Positions 1 to 9,926 of a DNA stretch of 37,269 bases are shown here, piece by piece. Source of the stretch: Frankiaceae bacterium (GTDB taxonomy: Bacteria > Actinomycetota > Actinomycetes > JAFAQI01). The position numbers were made by a program, and so were the translations under genes. The notes beneath the pieces are model-generated. The model was not told the DNA's origin. It saw only the letters and a program-made list of their open reading frames with translations, and did not search any database. Position 1 is the stretch's first letter, and each line of letters begins with the position of its first letter. The stretch is taken from NCBI GenBank assembly GCA_030840525.1, contig JAVEEI010000004.1:1-37269 (forward strand), in the 5' to 3' direction.

Positions 1-904
1 CGGCCGAGATCGAGTGCGACTCGCGGGTCTGCCCGTCGTCGTCCTGCAGGACGTACGAGTGCGCGCCGTGCAGTACGCCGGGCGTGCCGCCGGTCAGCGT
101 CGCGGCGTGCCGGCCGGTGTCGACCCCGTCGCCGCCGGCCTCGAAGCCGTACAGCCGGACGCCCTCATCGGGGACGAATGCGTGGAAGATGCCGAGCGCG
201 TTCGACCCGCCGCCGACACAGGCGAGTACGGCGTCGGGCAGCCGGCCGAGCAGGTCGAGGCACTGCTGCCGCGCCTCGAACCCGATCGGCGCGGCGAAGT
301 CGCGCACCATCTCCGGGAACGGGTGCGGGCCGGCGACGGTACCGATGACGTAGTGCGTGTTGTCGACCGTCGCGACCCAGTCGCGGAACGCCTCGTTCAG
401 CGCGTCCTTCAACGTCTGCGACCCGGTCCGCACCGGGACAACGGTCGCGCCGAGCAGCCGCATCCGCGCGACGTTCAGCGCCTGTCGCTCGGTGTCGACC
501 GCGCCCATGTAGACGACGCACTCGAGCCCGAACAATGCCGCCGCGGTCGCGGTCGCGACGCCGTGTTGTCCGGCGCCGGTCTCGGCGATGACCCGCGTCT
601 TGCCCATGCGGTGCGCGAGCAGCACCTGCCCGAGGACGTTGTTGATTTTGTGCGCGCCGGTGTGGTTGAGGTCTTCGCGCTTCAGCAGGACCCGCGCGCC
701 GAGCACGGCCGAGAGACGGCGCGCGTCGTACAGCATCGACGGCCGGCCGGCGTACTCGGTGAGCAGCCGGTGGAACTCGCGCTGGAAGTCGTCGTCGGTG
801 CGCGCCTTCTCGTACGCCGCCGCGAGCTCGTCGAGGGCGGCGACCAGCGCCTCGGGGACGTAGCGGCCGCCGTACGGGCCGAACCGTCCGGCAGTCGAGC
901 TCAC
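1..904 (-). CDS. trpB: Tryptophan synthase beta subunit (partial, C-terminus beyond left edge)
   Basis: TrpB is the PLP enzyme that condenses indole with serine to give tryptophan, working with TrpA. About 301 codons are present out of the roughly 400 usual for the family. The translation starts [20 protein letters not shown] and carries the PLP-lysine motif [13 protein letters not shown], the glycine-rich [14 protein letters not shown] segment, and the phosphate-binding [12 protein letters not shown]. The GTG start at 904 overlaps the trpC stop (GTGA), so the two are probably translationally coupled. The frame is still open at base 1, so the C-terminal quarter and any trpA lie outside the window. 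A long open frame on the opposite strand here is a codon-bias shadow. Confidence 0.95.
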   Translation of the reverse strand, partial: MSSTAGRFGPYGGRYVPEALVAALDELAAAYEKARTDDDFQREFHRLLTEYAGRPSMLYDARRLSAVLGARVLLKREDLNHTGAHKINNVLGQVLLAHRMGKTRVIAETGAGQHGVATATAAALFGLECVVYMGAVDTERQALNVARMRLLGATVVPVRTGSQTLKDALNEAFRDWVATVDNTHYVIGTVAGPHPFPEMVRDFAAPIGFEARQQCLDLLGRLPDAVLACVGGGSNALGIFHAFVPDEGVRLYGFEAGGDGVDTGRHAATLTGGTPGVLHGAHSYVLQDDDGQTRESHSISA

Positions 905-1707
905 GGCACGTGCCCGGCGGCGGGGTGCGCGCCGGCGGCGACGAGGTCGGCGACCGCCTGCCGCGGGTTGTCCTGCTTGACCAGCCCTTCGCCGACGAGC
1001 ACCGCATCGGCACCGGCGGCGGCGTACGCGAGCAGGTCGTGCGGCCCGCGCACCCCGCTCTCCGCGACCTTCACGCAGCCCGCCGGGATGAGCGGCGCGA
1101 TCCGCGCGAACGTCTCGCGGTCGACCGACAGCGTCTTGAGGTCGCGAGCATTGACACCGATGACGCGGGCGCCCGCGTCGACCGCGCGCCGTGCTTCTTC
1201 CTCGTCGTGCACCTCGACCAATGGCGTCATGCCGATGCTCTCGGTGCGCTCGACGAGCGCGACGAGCGCATTCTGGTCGAGCGCGGCGACGATCAGGAGT
1301 ACGACGTCGGCACCGGCCGCGCGTGCCTCCCAGAGCTGGTACGCGCTAACGACGAAGTCCTTGCGCAGGATCGGTACGTCGACGCGGGTGCGGACGGCGA
1401 CGAGGTCGTCGAGACTGCCGTGGAACCTGCGTTCCTCGGTCAGCACGCTGATGACCGCGGCGCCGCCGGCCTCGTACTCAGCGGCCAGCGCGGCGGGGTC
1501 GGCGATGTCGGCGATCGGGCCCGCGGACGGGCTGTGCCGCTTCACTTCGGCGATGACCGCGACGCCGCGCCCGGTCAGCCGCGCGTACGCGTCCTTCGCC
1601 GGGTCCTGCCGGGCCGCGAGCTGCTTGAGCTCGTCGAGCGAGACGCGTTGCTGGCGAACCTCCAGGTCGGTGCGGACGCCAGCGAGGATCTCCTCCAGCA
1701 CGGACAC
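901..1707 (-). CDS. trpC: Indole-3-glycerol phosphate synthase
   Basis: TrpC closes the indole ring in tryptophan synthesis, converting CdRP to indole-3-glycerol phosphate in the cytosol. The 268-residue product is a normal-length TIM barrel. [11 protein letters not shown] holds the catalytic lysine region, LRKDFVV the second lysine, and VAESGV the phosphate-binding loop near the end. It follows the Trp-associated membrane gene by 22 bp and overlaps trpB by 4 bp. No trpF lies next to it; in actinobacteria lacking trpF, PriA supplies that step, and the hisA-like gene in this cluster probably does so here. Confidence 0.96.
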   Translation of the reverse strand: MSVLEEILAGVRTDLEVRQQRVSLDELKQLAARQDPAKDAYARLTGRGVAVIAEVKRHSPSAGPIADIADPAALAAEYEAGGAAVISVLTEERRFHGSLDDLVAVRTRVDVPILRKDFVVSAYQLWEARAAGADVVLLIVAALDQNALVALVERTESIGMTPLVEVHDEEEARRAVDAGARVIGVNARDLKTLSVDRETFARIAPLIPAGCVKVAESGVRGPHDLLAYAAAGADAVLVGEGLVKQDNPRQAVADLVAAGAHPAAGHVP

Positions 1708-1729
1708 GGGCTGACTGTACCGAGGCCGT

Positions 1730-2275
1730 TCAGGCGGTCGGATCGTCGCCGCGGTCGAGCGCTTCCCAGGCCCCGGCGGCGGGGTCGGCCGGCCGGGTCG
1801 GCGACCGCGGCGCGTCGTACCTCGCGCCCATCCCCTGCCAGCGGCCGCCGGCTATCGCGACCGCGCCGAACCCGGCGGTCGCGACGGCGCCGCCGGCCAG
1901 CGCGACGACCCACCACCCGTTGGTGTGCGTCGGCAACGAGCGCGCCGCGACCCCGAACGCGTGTGCCGCCAACGTCTTGCCGATGTCGGCATGTGCGCGT
2001 ACGGCGGCGACGACCGCGGTCGCCGCGACGACGGTGCCGATGCCGGCGGCGAGCCGGCGCAGCACGCCACTCGCGGCGACGACCGCGACGGCGAGCGCGA
2101 GCAGCGCGACCGCGGTCGCGGGCAGCGCGGCCGTCACCTGTCGGCCGGTAACTGACACGTGCTGGCGGGCCGCGCCAGTGACACTCGCCGTGCCCCACTC
2201 GCGGCCGGCCGCGAGCAGGACGAGTAGCGCGCCCACCGCCGCGGCGCCGGCGGCCGCGAGCAGCCGCGCCCTCAC
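1730..2275 (-). CDS. Trp biosynthesis-associated membrane protein (TIGR02234-like)
   Basis: A 181-residue membrane protein of the kind found between trpE and trpC in actinobacteria; its role is unknown. There are about four hydrophobic segments (around residues 5-22, 48-68, 75-95 and 120-145). The cytosolic tail has the family-like ending [12 protein letters not shown], preceded by RYDAPRSP. I chose the GTG at 2275 because it overlaps the trpE stop as GTGA; a longer frame begins at 2344 but would run through the trpE 3' end. The family assignment rests on synteny and the tail motif. Function is not established. Confidence 0.82.
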   Translation of the reverse strand: MRARLLAAAGAAAVGALLVLLAAGREWGTASVTGAARQHVSVTGRQVTAALPATAVALLALAVAVVAASGVLRRLAAGIGTVVAATAVVAAVRAHADIGKTLAAHAFGVAARSLPTHTNGWWVVALAGGAVATAGFGAVAIAGGRWQGMGARYDAPRSPTRPADPAAGAWEALDRGDDPTA

Positions 2276-3783
2276 CGGCCGGCCGGCCGCAACGACGCCG
2301 CCGACGCGACCGCGCCCAGCACCACCGCGGCCTTGTTGCGGCACTCCGCATCCTCGGCGGCCGGGTCGGAGTCGGCGACGATCCCCGCGCCGGCTTGGAC
2401 GTACGCGCGCCTGTCGCGCAGGACGACGGTGCGGATCGCGATCGCGGTGTCCATGTCACCGGCGACGTCGAAGTAGCCGACGATGCCGCCGTACACGCCG
2501 CGCCGGCTCGGCTCCAGCGACTCGATGATCTCCATGGCGCGGACCTTCGGCGCGCCGGACAGCGTGCCGGCCGGGAAGCACGCGCACAGCACGTCGAGCG
2601 CCGAGTGCTCCGGCGACACCTCGCCGACGACGGTCGAGACGAGATGCATGACGTGCGAGTAGCGCTCGACCTGCATGAGGTCGACGACCTCGACGGTGCC
2701 CGGCCGGCAGACCCGGCCGAGGTCGTTGCGGCCGAGGTCGACGAGCATCACGTGCTCGGCCCGCTCCTTCGGGTCGGCGAGCAGCTCGGCGGCGAGCCGG
2801 CCGTCCTCCTCGGGCGTCGCGCCGCGCGGTCGGGTGCCGGCGATCGGGTGCATCAGCGCGCGCCCGCGCTCGACCTTCACCAGCACTTCCGGCGAGCAGC
2901 CGACGACGTCGAGATCGCCGAACCGCAACAGGTACATGTACGGCGACGGGTTGCGGGCCCGCAGCGTCCGGTAGACGTCGAGCGCGTCCGCGCCGCTCGC
3001 CAGCTCGAACCGTTGCGACAGCACGACCTGGAACGCGTCGCCGGCCGCGATGTGCTCCTTCGCCGCCCGCACCGCGGCCATGTAGTCGTCGCGCGACGTG
3101 CGCTCCTCGTACGACGGCCGGACCGCTGGGTCGAGCACCGACACCGACGACTCGGCCGCCTTCGCGAGGTCGGCCTCCATCGCGTCGAGCCGCGCGACGG
3201 CGTCGTCGTACGCGCCGTCGGGGTCGTCGTCGGCGCGCGGCGTGAGCCGCCGGATCACGTTGGCGATCAACAGGATCGAGCCGTCGGCGTGGTCGAGCAC
3301 CGCGAGGTCGGTGGCGAGCAGGAACTGCAACTCGGGCACGTGCAGGTCGTCGACCGTGTCGTCCGGTAGGCGTTCCATCCGCCGGACCGCGTCGTAGCCG
3401 AGGTAGCCGACGAGACCGCCGGTGAACGGCGGCAGCGACGGGTCGCGCGGCGGCGTATGCAGCCGCGCGAGCGCGTCGCGCAGCGCGTCGAGGGGATCGT
3501 CGGGATGGTCGTCCGGCCCGATGCCGGACCACACCGCGTGCCCGCCGCGCTCGGACAGCGTCGCCGCCGCGCGTACGCCGACGATCGAGTAGCGCGACCA
3601 CACGCCGCCGTGCTCCGCCGACTCCAGCAAGAAGGTGCCCGGGCGTCCGGCGGCGAGCTTGCGGTAGGCGCCGACCGGCGTCTCGGCGTCGGCGAGCAGC
3701 TTGCGGGTCACCGGCACGACGCGGTCGGATCCGAGCCGGTCGAGAAACGCCGCGCGGTCCGGCGTCGTCGTACCGGTCGTCAC
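2272..3783 (-). CDS. trpE: Anthranilate synthase component I
   Basis: TrpE converts chorismate plus ammonia (from the TrpG amidotransferase, not in this window) to anthranilate, the first committed step to tryptophan. The 503-residue length is typical. FLLESAEHGG near the N-terminus matches the LLES feedback (tryptophan-binding) motif. The chorismate-binding core is clear: GCSPEVLVKVE, HPIAGTRPRGATPEED, LVDLGRNDLGRVC and FPAGTLSGAPKVRAMEII. The GTG start lies 10 bp after hisI, placing trpE in the his operon. I saw no leader peptide or attenuator before it, so it is probably co-transcribed with hisI. Confidence 0.97.
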   Translation of the reverse strand: MTTGTTTPDRAAFLDRLGSDRVVPVTRKLLADAETPVGAYRKLAAGRPGTFLLESAEHGGVWSRYSIVGVRAAATLSERGGHAVWSGIGPDDHPDDPLDALRDALARLHTPPRDPSLPPFTGGLVGYLGYDAVRRMERLPDDTVDDLHVPELQFLLATDLAVLDHADGSILLIANVIRRLTPRADDDPDGAYDDAVARLDAMEADLAKAAESSVSVLDPAVRPSYEERTSRDDYMAAVRAAKEHIAAGDAFQVVLSQRFELASGADALDVYRTLRARNPSPYMYLLRFGDLDVVGCSPEVLVKVERGRALMHPIAGTRPRGATPEEDGRLAAELLADPKERAEHVMLVDLGRNDLGRVCRPGTVEVVDLMQVERYSHVMHLVSTVVGEVSPEHSALDVLCACFPAGTLSGAPKVRAMEIIESLEPSRRGVYGGIVGYFDVAGDMDTAIAIRTVVLRDRRAYVQAGAGIVADSDPAAEDAECRNKAAVVLGAVASAASLRPAGR

Positions 3784-3793
3784 GGGGCGATCC

Positions 3794-4159
3794 TCACGGG
3801 GCGGGGATGCCGACGACCGCGTCGAGCACGTCGCGGTCGAAGCAGGTGCGCTCGCCGGTATGGCAGGCCGCGCCGACCTGGTCGACGCGGACGAGCACCG
3901 TGTCGCCGTCGCAGTCGAGCGCGACCGACTTGACCCACTGCTGGTGGCCGCTGGTGTCGCCCTTGACCCAGTACTCCTGCCGGCTGCGGCTCCAGTAGGT
4001 GCAGCGTCCGGTCGTCAGCGTGCGGTGCAGCGCCTCGTCGTCCATCCACCCGACCATGAGCACCTCGCCGGTGTCCCACTGTTGCGCGACGGCGGGGAAC
4101 AGGCCATCGTTGTCACGCTTGAGCCGGGCGGCGATCACCGGGTCGAGGTTGGTCGGCAT
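3794..4159 (-). CDS. hisI: Phosphoribosyl-AMP cyclohydrolase
   Basis: HisI opens the adenine ring of PR-AMP in step 3 of histidine synthesis. At 121 residues it is the stand-alone cyclohydrolase, not fused to HisE. Typical motifs are [32 protein letters not shown], the metal-binding [10 protein letters not shown], and the C-terminal cysteines in [13 protein letters not shown] start at 4159, 12 bp after hisF. The conserved cysteines are the expected zinc ligands. Confidence 0.96.
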   Translation of the reverse strand: MPTNLDPVIAARLKRDNDGLFPAVAQQWDTGEVLMVGWMDDEALHRTLTTGRCTYWSRSRQEYWVKGDTSGHQQWVKSVALDCDGDTVLVRVDQVGAACHTGERTCFDRDVLDAVVGIPAP

Positions 4160-4171
4160 GCGCCCATTCTG

Positions 4172-4933
4172 TCAGCGGATCACATGGCCGGTTTCGCGCA
4201 GCCGCTCCTTGACCGCGGCGATGGTGAGGTCGCCGAAGTGGAACACGCTGGCCGCGAGCACCGCGTCGGCACCGGCGTCGGCCGCGGCCGGGAAGTCGTC
4301 GAGCGACCCTGCGCCGCCGGAGGCGATCACCGGCACCGTGACCGCGGCCCGCACGGCGCGCAGCATCGCGACGTCGTAGCCGTCGCGGGTGCCGTCGGCG
4401 TCCATCGAGTTGAGCAGGATCTCGCCGACGCCGAGCTGCTGCCCGCGGGCCGACCACTCGACCGCGTCGATGCCGGTGCCGCGCCGGCCGCCGTGCGTCG
4501 TGACCTCGAACCCGGACGGCGGGCCGGCCGCGCGGCGCGCGTCGACCGACAGCACGATGCACTGGGATCCGAACCGGTCCGCGGCCTCGCGTAACAGTTC
4601 CGGCCGCTCGACCGCCGCGGTGTTGAGCGACACCTTGTCGGCGCCGGCCCGCAGCAACCGGTCGACGTCGTCGACGCTGCGCACCCCGCCGCCGACGGTC
4701 AGCGGGATGAACACCTGCTCCGCCGTACGGCGCACGACGTCGTACGTCGTCGACCGCTCGTCGCTCGACGCGGTGATGTCGAGGAAGACGAGCTCGTCGG
4801 CACCTTCGGCGTCGTAGACCTGCGCCATCTCGACCGGGTCGCCCGCGTCGCGGAGGCCGGTGAAGTTGACGCCTTTGACGACCCGGCCCGCGTCGACATC
4901 GAGGCACGGGATGACCCGGACGGCGACGGTCAC
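4172..4933 (-). CDS. hisF: Imidazole glycerol phosphate synthase, cyclase subunit
   Basis: HisF uses ammonia from HisH to close the imidazole ring, giving IGP and AICAR. The TIM-barrel protein is 253 residues from the chosen start. The two catalytic aspartates are visible in [17 protein letters not shown] and [23 protein letters not shown] and IASGGAG are phosphate-binding loops. The GTG at 4933 overlaps the ridA stop (GTGA) and is preferred over another GTG two codons upstream at 4939. hisH is not adjacent, which differs from the common hisBHAF order. Confidence 0.96.
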   Translation of the reverse strand: MTVAVRVIPCLDVDAGRVVKGVNFTGLRDAGDPVEMAQVYDAEGADELVFLDITASSDERSTTYDVVRRTAEQVFIPLTVGGGVRSVDDVDRLLRAGADKVSLNTAAVERPELLREAADRFGSQCIVLSVDARRAAGPPSGFEVTTHGGRRGTGIDAVEWSARGQQLGVGEILLNSMDADGTRDGYDVAMLRAVRAAVTVPVIASGGAGSLDDFPAAADAGADAVLAASVFHFGDLTIAAVKERLRETGHVIR

Positions 4934-5319
4934 GCCCACTCGCCGCGGAACGCCTCGACCTCGACTTCGACCAGCATCCGCGGGTCGATCAGCCCGGCGA
5001 TGCCGAGCAGGCTCGCCGCCGGCCGGACGTCGCCGAACACCTCGCCGTGCACTACGGCGACGGCGTCACCGTTGGCCGCGACGTCGACGACGAACATGCG
5101 CGTGCGCACGACGTCGGCGCGGCCGAAGCCGGCCCGGTCGAGTGCTTGCAGCGCGACCGCGAACGCGGCGCGCGCCTGCGCCGCGGCGTCGCCCTCGTGC
5201 ACGAGCTCGCCGTCGACGACCGACGTGCAACCGGCGACCCATGCGTGCGGCCCGGTCGCGACGACGCGGGAGTAGCCGAACCGTTCCTCGTACGGCCCGC
5301 CCGACCCGAACCGGGTCAT
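4930..5319 (-). CDS. RidA/YjgF family protein
   Basis: A 129-residue protein of the RidA (YjgF/YER057c/UK114) family, whose members hydrolyse reactive enamine/imine intermediates formed by PLP enzymes. Typical features are the N-terminal [20 protein letters not shown], the central [19 protein letters not shown] and the C-terminal [13 protein letters not shown], which holds the arginine and glutamate positions that line the active site in active members. ATG at 5319 overlaps the hisA stop (ATGA) and its own stop overlaps hisF. That places it inside the his operon, where it may protect amino-acid biosynthetic enzymes; the exact substrate is not inferable. Confidence 0.88.
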   Translation of the reverse strand: MTRFGSGGPYEERFGYSRVVATGPHAWVAGCTSVVDGELVHEGDAAAQARAAFAVALQALDRAGFGRADVVRTRMFVVDVAANGDAVAVVHGEVFGDVRPAASLLGIAGLIDPRMLVEVEVEAFRGEWA

Positions 5320-6038
5320 CGCACCGCGTCCAGCGCCTCGGGCAGCGTGAACGCGCCGGCGTACAGCGCCTTGCCGACGATCGCGCCTTCGACGCCTTCG
5401 GCCGACAGCGACGCGAGCGCGCGCAGGTCGTCGAGGCTGCTCACCCCGCCGCTCGCGACGACCGGCTGGTCGGTCGCGGCGCACACCTTGCGCAGCAGGT
5501 CGACGTTGGGGCCGCCGAGGGTCCCGTCGCGGTCGACGTCGGTGACGACGTACCGCGCGCAGCCTTCGGCGTCGAGCCGGGCGAGCACCTCGAACAGCTC
5601 GCCGCCGTCCTGCGTCCAGCCGCGGGCGGCGAGCGTCGTGCCGCGTACGTCGAGACCGACCGCGACCTTGTCGCCGTACTCGCCGATGACGCGGCGCACC
5701 CACTCCGGGCTCTCCAGCGCGGCGGTGCCGATGTTGACCCGGCGCGCGCCGGTTGCGAGCGCCGCGGTCAGCGACTCGTCGTCGCGGATGCCGCCGGACA
5801 GCTCGACGTCGATGTCGAGAGTGCCGACGACCTCGGCGAGCAGGTCGCGGTTGCTGCCCCGCCCGAACGCCGCGTCGAGGTCGACGAGATGCACCCACCG
5901 GCCGCCCTGCTCCTGCCACGCGAGCGCCGCCGAGATCGGGTCGCCGTACGACGTCTCGCTGCCGGCCGCGCCGCGGACCAGCCGCACGGCTTGGCCGTCG
6001 GCGACGTCGACGGCGGGCAGCAGCACGAACTCCGGCAC
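5316..6038 (-). CDS. priA: ProFAR isomerase HisA, probably bifunctional HisA/TrpF (PriA)
   Basis: A TIM-barrel isomerase of histidine synthesis; actinobacterial homologues (PriA) also do the PRA isomerase step of tryptophan synthesis. The sequence has [18 protein letters not shown] with the first catalytic Asp, [23 protein letters not shown], the PriA-like [13 protein letters not shown] with the second catalytic Asp, and [11 protein letters not shown]. No trpF lies in the trp cluster, which supports the dual role but does not prove it. I use GTG 6038 (240 aa, starting [10 protein letters not shown]), since homologues begin just before this barrel strand. An in-frame ATG at 6122 would add 28 basic residues and crowd the divergent gene. 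Confidence 0.9.
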   Translation of the reverse strand: MPEFVLLPAVDVADGQAVRLVRGAAGSETSYGDPISAALAWQEQGGRWVHLVDLDAAFGRGSNRDLLAEVVGTLDIDVELSGGIRDDESLTAALATGARRVNIGTAALESPEWVRRVIGEYGDKVAVGLDVRGTTLAARGWTQDGGELFEVLARLDAEGCARYVVTDVDRDGTLGGPNVDLLRKVCAATDQPVVASGGVSSLDDLRALASLSAEGVEGAIVGKALYAGAFTLPEALDAVR

Positions 6039-6146
6039 GCGGTCACGGTACTTGTCGCGTCGGCCGGGCAACGCCGGACGTGTCTCGTGCGTCACGACCG
6101 TGTGCCGATGCCCGAAACGCATACAAGTCGGACCGATACTGGCGCC

Positions 6147-7718
6147 GTGACCGACACGATCGGCTGGGGCGAGGTCGACGAGCGGCCGCGCCGGTTACCC
6201 ATGGTGCGGCTCAACCGTCGCCGCCGGGTCGCGCTGCTGGTGGTCGCCGCGCTCGTCGCCGGCGGCGTCGTAGGGTGGCCGCCGTTCCGGTCGTGGCGGG
6301 CGGACGAGGCGGCCCGCCAGGTGCAGCGGCTCTGGGCACGGATGCAGGGCCTCGACAACCAGCGGATCCAGACTCTCGCGGCCGTGCAACGCACTGCCGG
6401 CAGCCTCGACCGGGTGCCGTTCGCGCGCGCCGTCGCGGCGGTCGACACCGAAGAGGCGGCCGACCTCGACCGGCTGGTGCGGCAGGCACGTTCGATGCGC
6501 ACGTGGACGAACGACGTGACGGTCGCCCGCAAGGCGGTCGTCGCGGCGATGGTGACGCAGGCCAAGGCGCTGCGGGCACAGGCGGGCGGCCTGGTGGCGA
6601 TCTCGATCGACCTCCCGTTGACCACGTCGGTCGACGAGACCGCATCGGCGGCCGACGACGAAGCGAGCGTGGCGATCGACCGGTTGCAGAGCCACCGGCA
6701 CCTACTGCCGGTCGGGCCGGTCACCGCGCACTTCGCAGCGGCCGCCGGCGTGATCGCCGCGCTGCTCCGGCCCACCGACGAGCTGCTGCACCTGCGGCTG
6801 GTCACGTCCGGCAGCAACGCGACCGTCGTCACCGACCTCGACACCGGGAAGGTCGTGCTCGACCGCGCACTGGACACCAACGACAGCGTCGCGTGGCAAC
6901 CGGGCCGGGTCGTCGGCAACACGCTCGTCGGCGCGGTCGACGCGGACGTGCTGTTCGTGCCGCTTACCCCGGGCGGAGCGGCACACCTCGTCGCGAACGT
7001 GTCGGTGCAGTCGTCGTTGGGGTCGCCGATCTGGGTGCAGCCGTTCCTCGACCGGACGTTGCGTGCCGTCGACCTCGACGGCCGCCGCGTGGGCCGCGCG
7101 GTGACGTTGCCGCCCGGTCTCACCCTCACCGCTATGGGCACGCCGACGGTGCTGCTCGCGGCCAGCGCACCCGCCGACGCCGTGACGCAGACGGACAACC
7201 CGACGACGTACTACCTCTTCCACCCCCGGACCGGCCGCGTGACGAAACTCGCGACGGCCACGTGCCCGCAGCTGCCGTCGTTCGGCGGCGTCGTCGTCCT
7301 GCCGGGCGGACCGAAGTGCGACTACGCCACTGCCCTCGACATCTACGACCTCTCCGGCCGGCGTACCCGCACCGTGACCTTCCCGCGCAACGACGTCATG
7401 GCGTCGCCGCCGGTGTGCTCGGACGACGGCGCACACGTCGCGCTGCTCACGTCGCCGCGCCCGGCTTCGGAGAGCGTCGATCCGCCCGCGGTGCTCCGGG
7501 TGCTCGACACGCGCACCGGCGTCTGGACCGCCGTCCACGCGCCGCGGGACTGGGTCCCGCTGGAGTGGTCGAGCGACAACCGCACGCTGCTGGTGCAGCA
7601 GACGAGCAACCTGCTCGACGGTTCGCAGCAGTTCGGCGAGCTCGGCTACCTGCGGGTCGGCGACACCACGCTGCACTCGATCCGGGTGGCCCCCGACGCG
7701 GGCGACTTCCTCAGCTAG
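6147..7718 (+). CDS. Membrane-anchored probable beta-propeller protein, unknown function
   Basis: A 523-residue protein that I do not recognise. It has a basic cytosolic N-terminus ([12 protein letters not shown]), one transmembrane helix at about residues 27-47, then an extracytoplasmic region. Residues about 55-200 are helical and charged. Residues about 210-523 have repeated strand-turn patterns such as [41 protein letters not shown] and [12 protein letters not shown], which resemble propeller blades. The start GTG has no clear ribosome-binding site. A possible -10 (GATACT, 6135-6140) sits six bases upstream, so the mRNA could be leaderless. It is transcribed divergently from hisA and ends at a strong hairpin. 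No catalytic motif was seen. Confidence 0.8.
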   Translation: MTDTIGWGEVDERPRRLPMVRLNRRRRVALLVVAALVAGGVVGWPPFRSWRADEAARQVQRLWARMQGLDNQRIQTLAAVQRTAGSLDRVPFARAVAAVDTEEAADLDRLVRQARSMRTWTNDVTVARKAVVAAMVTQAKALRAQAGGLVAISIDLPLTTSVDETASAADDEASVAIDRLQSHRHLLPVGPVTAHFAAAAGVIAALLRPTDELLHLRLVTSGSNATVVTDLDTGKVVLDRALDTNDSVAWQPGRVVGNTLVGAVDADVLFVPLTPGGAAHLVANVSVQSSLGSPIWVQPFLDRTLRAVDLDGRRVGRAVTLPPGLTLTAMGTPTVLLAASAPADAVTQTDNPTTYYLFHPRTGRVTKLATATCPQLPSFGGVVVLPGGPKCDYATALDIYDLSGRRTRTVTFPRNDVMASPPVCSDDGAHVALLTSPRPASESVDPPAVLRVLDTRTGVWTAVHAPRDWVPLEWSSDNRTLLVQQTSNLLDGSQQFGELGYLRVGDTTLHSIRVAPDAGDFLS

Positions 7719-7727
7719 CGCAGGCAT

Positions 7728-7767
7728 GCCGCGGCCCCGCCACCACGAAGGTGGGCGGGGCCGCGGC
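7728..7767. terminator. Bidirectional hairpin terminator
   Basis: GCCGCGGCCCCGCC (from 7728) pairs perfectly with GGCGGGGCCGCGGC (to 7767), with a further ACC/GGT pairing across a one-base bulge. It lies between the convergent ends of the propeller gene (7718) and the PilP-like gene (7784). There is no U-tract on either side, as is common in high-GC actinobacteria. Confidence 0.85.
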
Positions 7768-7783
7768 GTACGTGGGTGGGTGG

Positions 7784-8488
7784 TTAGCCGAGCGGGTGCC
7801 GGTGCGACGCACCCGGCAGCAGGTCGAACGGCGAGCCGTCGCCGAACTGCACGGTGGCCTCGCCGTCCTGAATCGACAGCAGCGAGAAGACGTTGCCGAA
7901 GTCGGTCCGCAGGCTGCTCGTCGGCGCGACGACGTTCTTGTACGACGTGGTCCGCAGGGACTTGCCGTTGCTGTAGCCGACCACGAACGTCGCGCTCTTG
8001 GTGCCGTCGACGCTGACCAGCCCGATCCAGACCGGCGCGTACGCCGCGGCGACCGGGGGGGTCGTGCCGCCGGTCGGGCCGCTGACCGGCACCGTCGGCG
8101 TCGTCGGGGCGGTCGCCGACTGCGCGGGTGCGGCCGGCTTCGGCGGCGGCGGGGCGTACAGCGGCTTGAACGGGTCGGTGCCGCCGGCGTCGGTGACGAT
8201 CTTGGGCAGCGTCACGGCGGCGGTGCTGCCGGGCGCCCCCGTCGCGGTCTTGGCCGCGTGGTGGTGCTGCGGGACCGTGAACGAGTCCGCGCTCGGCGAC
8301 GAGCCGCCGCCCTTCAGCAGGAAGAACGCGACGACGACGAGCACGAGCACGCCGGCGGCGGCACCCGCCATCATCAGCTTGCGTCGGTTGTCGCTGCCAC
8401 CGTCTTCGTCGTCGAAGCCCGCGGGCAGGATCGGGGCGGGCGGCTCAGCCACGGCCGTGCCCGGCCCCGAGTAAGTCTGCTGAGACAT
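7784..8488 (-). CDS. PilP-like type IV pilus inner-membrane complex protein
   Basis: Last gene of the pilMNO operon. The 234-residue product has a disordered cytosolic N-terminus, one transmembrane helix at about residues 37-60 (LMMAGAAAGVLVLVVVAFFL), a Pro/Ala/Thr-rich linker (about 95-145), and a C-terminal beta domain with VWIGLVSVDGTKSATFVVGY and VFSLLSIQDGEATVQFGDGS. Position and layout (anchor, linker, beta domain) are those of PilP, which in diderms is a lipoprotein that contacts the secretin PilQ. There is no lipobox and no secretin gene here, so this is a monoderm equivalent anchored by a helix. I infer a role in the PilM-N-O alignment complex. Ends at the 7728-7767 hairpin. Confidence 0.72.
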   Translation of the reverse strand: MSQQTYSGPGTAVAEPPAPILPAGFDDEDGGSDNRRKLMMAGAAAGVLVLVVVAFFLLKGGGSSPSADSFTVPQHHHAAKTATGAPGSTAAVTLPKIVTDAGGTDPFKPLYAPPPPKPAAPAQSATAPTTPTVPVSGPTGGTTPPVAAAYAPVWIGLVSVDGTKSATFVVGYSNGKSLRTTSYKNVVAPTSSLRTDFGNVFSLLSIQDGEATVQFGDGSPFDLLPGASHRHPLG

Positions 8489-8497
8489 CTCTCTCCC

Positions 8498-9184
8498 CTA
8501 CTTGCCCGTGGTAGCGACGACGGCGGCGTCCGGAGACATGAACACCGAGGCGGTGAGCGTGACGTTGAGCGTCCCCGGCGGGACGGTGGCGCCACCAGGA
8601 GCCGAGCCCGGCGCGAGCGGCGCGGCGGTGAACTGCGTCACGACCATGGCCCGCGGCAGCGTCTCGAGCGCCTGGAAGAACTTCTCGAGGTTGAAGTAGC
8701 CGCCCTGGATCTGGATCTGCAGCGGGATGGACGCGAGCATCGCGGCCGGCCGGCCGGCCGCCGGAGCGGTGCCGGTCGCGGGCGCCGCGGGCGACGTACC
8801 GGTCGGCGTCGTACCGCCCGGGTGCACCGCGAGCGGAGCGGCCACGAGAGCCGGCTGCCCCGGCGACAGCGACACGAGGTTGACCTTCGTGCTGTCGGCG
8901 GCGGCCGAGAGCTGACGGATCAGCGTCGGCAGCAACGGGCTGTCCGGCACCTGCGTCGCGATCTTCGCGAGCGCCCGCTGCTGCGCGGGCAGGTCCTTCG
9001 CCTGCGCCCGCAGGTGAGCGATCTCCGCCTCGAGCGCCTGGTTGCTCTGGTCGACCTGCGAGGCCTGGCTACGGAGGCTGGCGGCGTGCGTGCGCTGCGG
9101 CTTGACGAGGACGAACCACCCCGCCGCCAGTACGGCGAGGCAAGCCACCGCCGTGAGCACGGACCACTGACGAGCCCTGGTCAT
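8498..9184 (-). CDS. pilO: Type IV pilus inner-membrane protein PilO
   Basis: PilO dimerises with PilN in the T4P alignment subcomplex. The 228-residue protein has a short cytosolic start, one transmembrane helix (about residues 8-27), a coiled coil (about 35-75, LEAEIAHLRAQAKDLPAQQR) and a ferredoxin-like C-terminal domain with the typical QIQGGYFNLEKFFQALETLPRAM. A Pro/Thr/Ala-rich insertion (about 115-145) splits the domain and is longer than in proteobacterial PilO. ATG at 9184, 1 bp after the pilN stop; PilP-like follows after 9 bp. Confidence 0.9.
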   Translation of the reverse strand: MTRARQWSVLTAVACLAVLAAGWFVLVKPQRTHAASLRSQASQVDQSNQALEAEIAHLRAQAKDLPAQQRALAKIATQVPDSPLLPTLIRQLSAAADSTKVNLVSLSPGQPALVAAPLAVHPGGTTPTGTSPAAPATGTAPAAGRPAAMLASIPLQIQIQGGYFNLEKFFQALETLPRAMVVTQFTAAPLAPGSAPGGATVPPGTLNVTLTASVFMSPDAAVVATTGK

Positions 9185-9185
9185 C

Positions 9186-9926
9186 TCAGCCCTCCGTCGC
9201 GTTCAAGAAACGCCCGGACAGGGCGGCTTGAGTCAGGGTCACCTGAGACACGAAGTTGACGACCGGGCGAGTCCCGATGACGCCCTTCGTGGAGCTGGTG
9301 AAGTACACGTTCATGAAGCCCTTTTCCTTGGCGAGCGCGTCGAGCCAGGTGGCGACGTCGTCGTGGCTGAAGGCCACACCGCTGAACTGCACGGTGCCGA
9401 TCCCGGTCTGGAGCACCGGCGTGCCGCTGGTCGGCGTCGCCGCCCCCGTCGCGCCGGTCTCGGTCGCGGTCAGGTTGGTCAGCCAGACGTTGTTCGGCAC
9501 CCGCAGCGAGAGGTCCATCAGGTAGTTCGACCAGCGGATCTCGCCACCCATCGCGCGGGTCAGCATCGCGTTCTTCGCCGCGACCTGGTTGTACACGTCC
9601 TGGACGGACTGGAGGCCGGTGCGCTGCGACTGCAGCGACGTCTGCTGGTCCTGCGCCTGCGTGAGCTGGGTCTTCGCGGCGGCGACGCTGTGGTGCGCCT
9701 CGTAGGTCATGAAGCCGACGACCGCGACCGCGGCGGCGCCGACACCGGCGAGCGCGAGCTGCAGCCGGCGGAACTTCGCCGCCTCGTAGATCTCCGGCGG
9801 GAGCAGGTTGACGACGGCCAGCGAGCCGGTCTTCGCGGTACCGACCGGCTGGGTCGGCACCGCAGCGACGTTCCCGTCGATGTTTGGCCCGGTCGTGTTG
9901 GGCCCAGTCGTGTTCGGCAGGGTCAC
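9186..9926 (-). CDS. pilN: Type IV pilus inner-membrane protein PilN
   Basis: PilN links cytosolic PilM to the PilO partner in the membrane. The 246-residue product has a cytosolic tail with the PilM-binding motif VVNLLPPEI (about residues 38-46), a transmembrane helix (about 57-77), a coiled coil (about 80-125), and a ferredoxin-like domain with SNYLMDLSLRVPNNVWLTNL. The start is GTG 9926, overlapping the pilM stop (GTGA). The first 16 residues contain a tandem NTTGP repeat (five-codon duplication), an N-terminal extension not usual in PilN. A longer frame through pilM is spurious. Confidence 0.92.
   Translation of the reverse strand: MTLPNTTGPNTTGPNIDGNVAAVPTQPVGTAKTGSLAVVNLLPPEIYEAAKFRRLQLALAGVGAAAVAVVGFMTYEAHHSVAAAKTQLTQAQDQQTSLQSQRTGLQSVQDVYNQVAAKNAMLTRAMGGEIRWSNYLMDLSLRVPNNVWLTNLTATETGATGAATPTSGTPVLQTGIGTVQFSGVAFSHDDVATWLDALAKEKGFMNVYFTSSTKGVIGTRPVVNFVSQVTLTQAALSGRFLNATEG

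Noticed and set aside
14-1714. Long plus-strand open frame opposite trpB and trpC
   Set aside because: It is antisense to clearly conserved genes, has Arg/Ala/Asp-rich low-information translation, and arises from high-GC codon bias.
6038-6122. ATG 6122 as the hisA start
   Set aside because: The extra 28 residues are Arg/His-rich and not expected for HisA/PriA, and this start crowds the divergent gene.
5753-9259. Plus-strand open frame of more than 1,100 codons across hisA, the propeller gene and pilO/P
   Set aside because: Arg-rich translation, antisense or out of frame to recognised genes, and it crosses a strong terminator.
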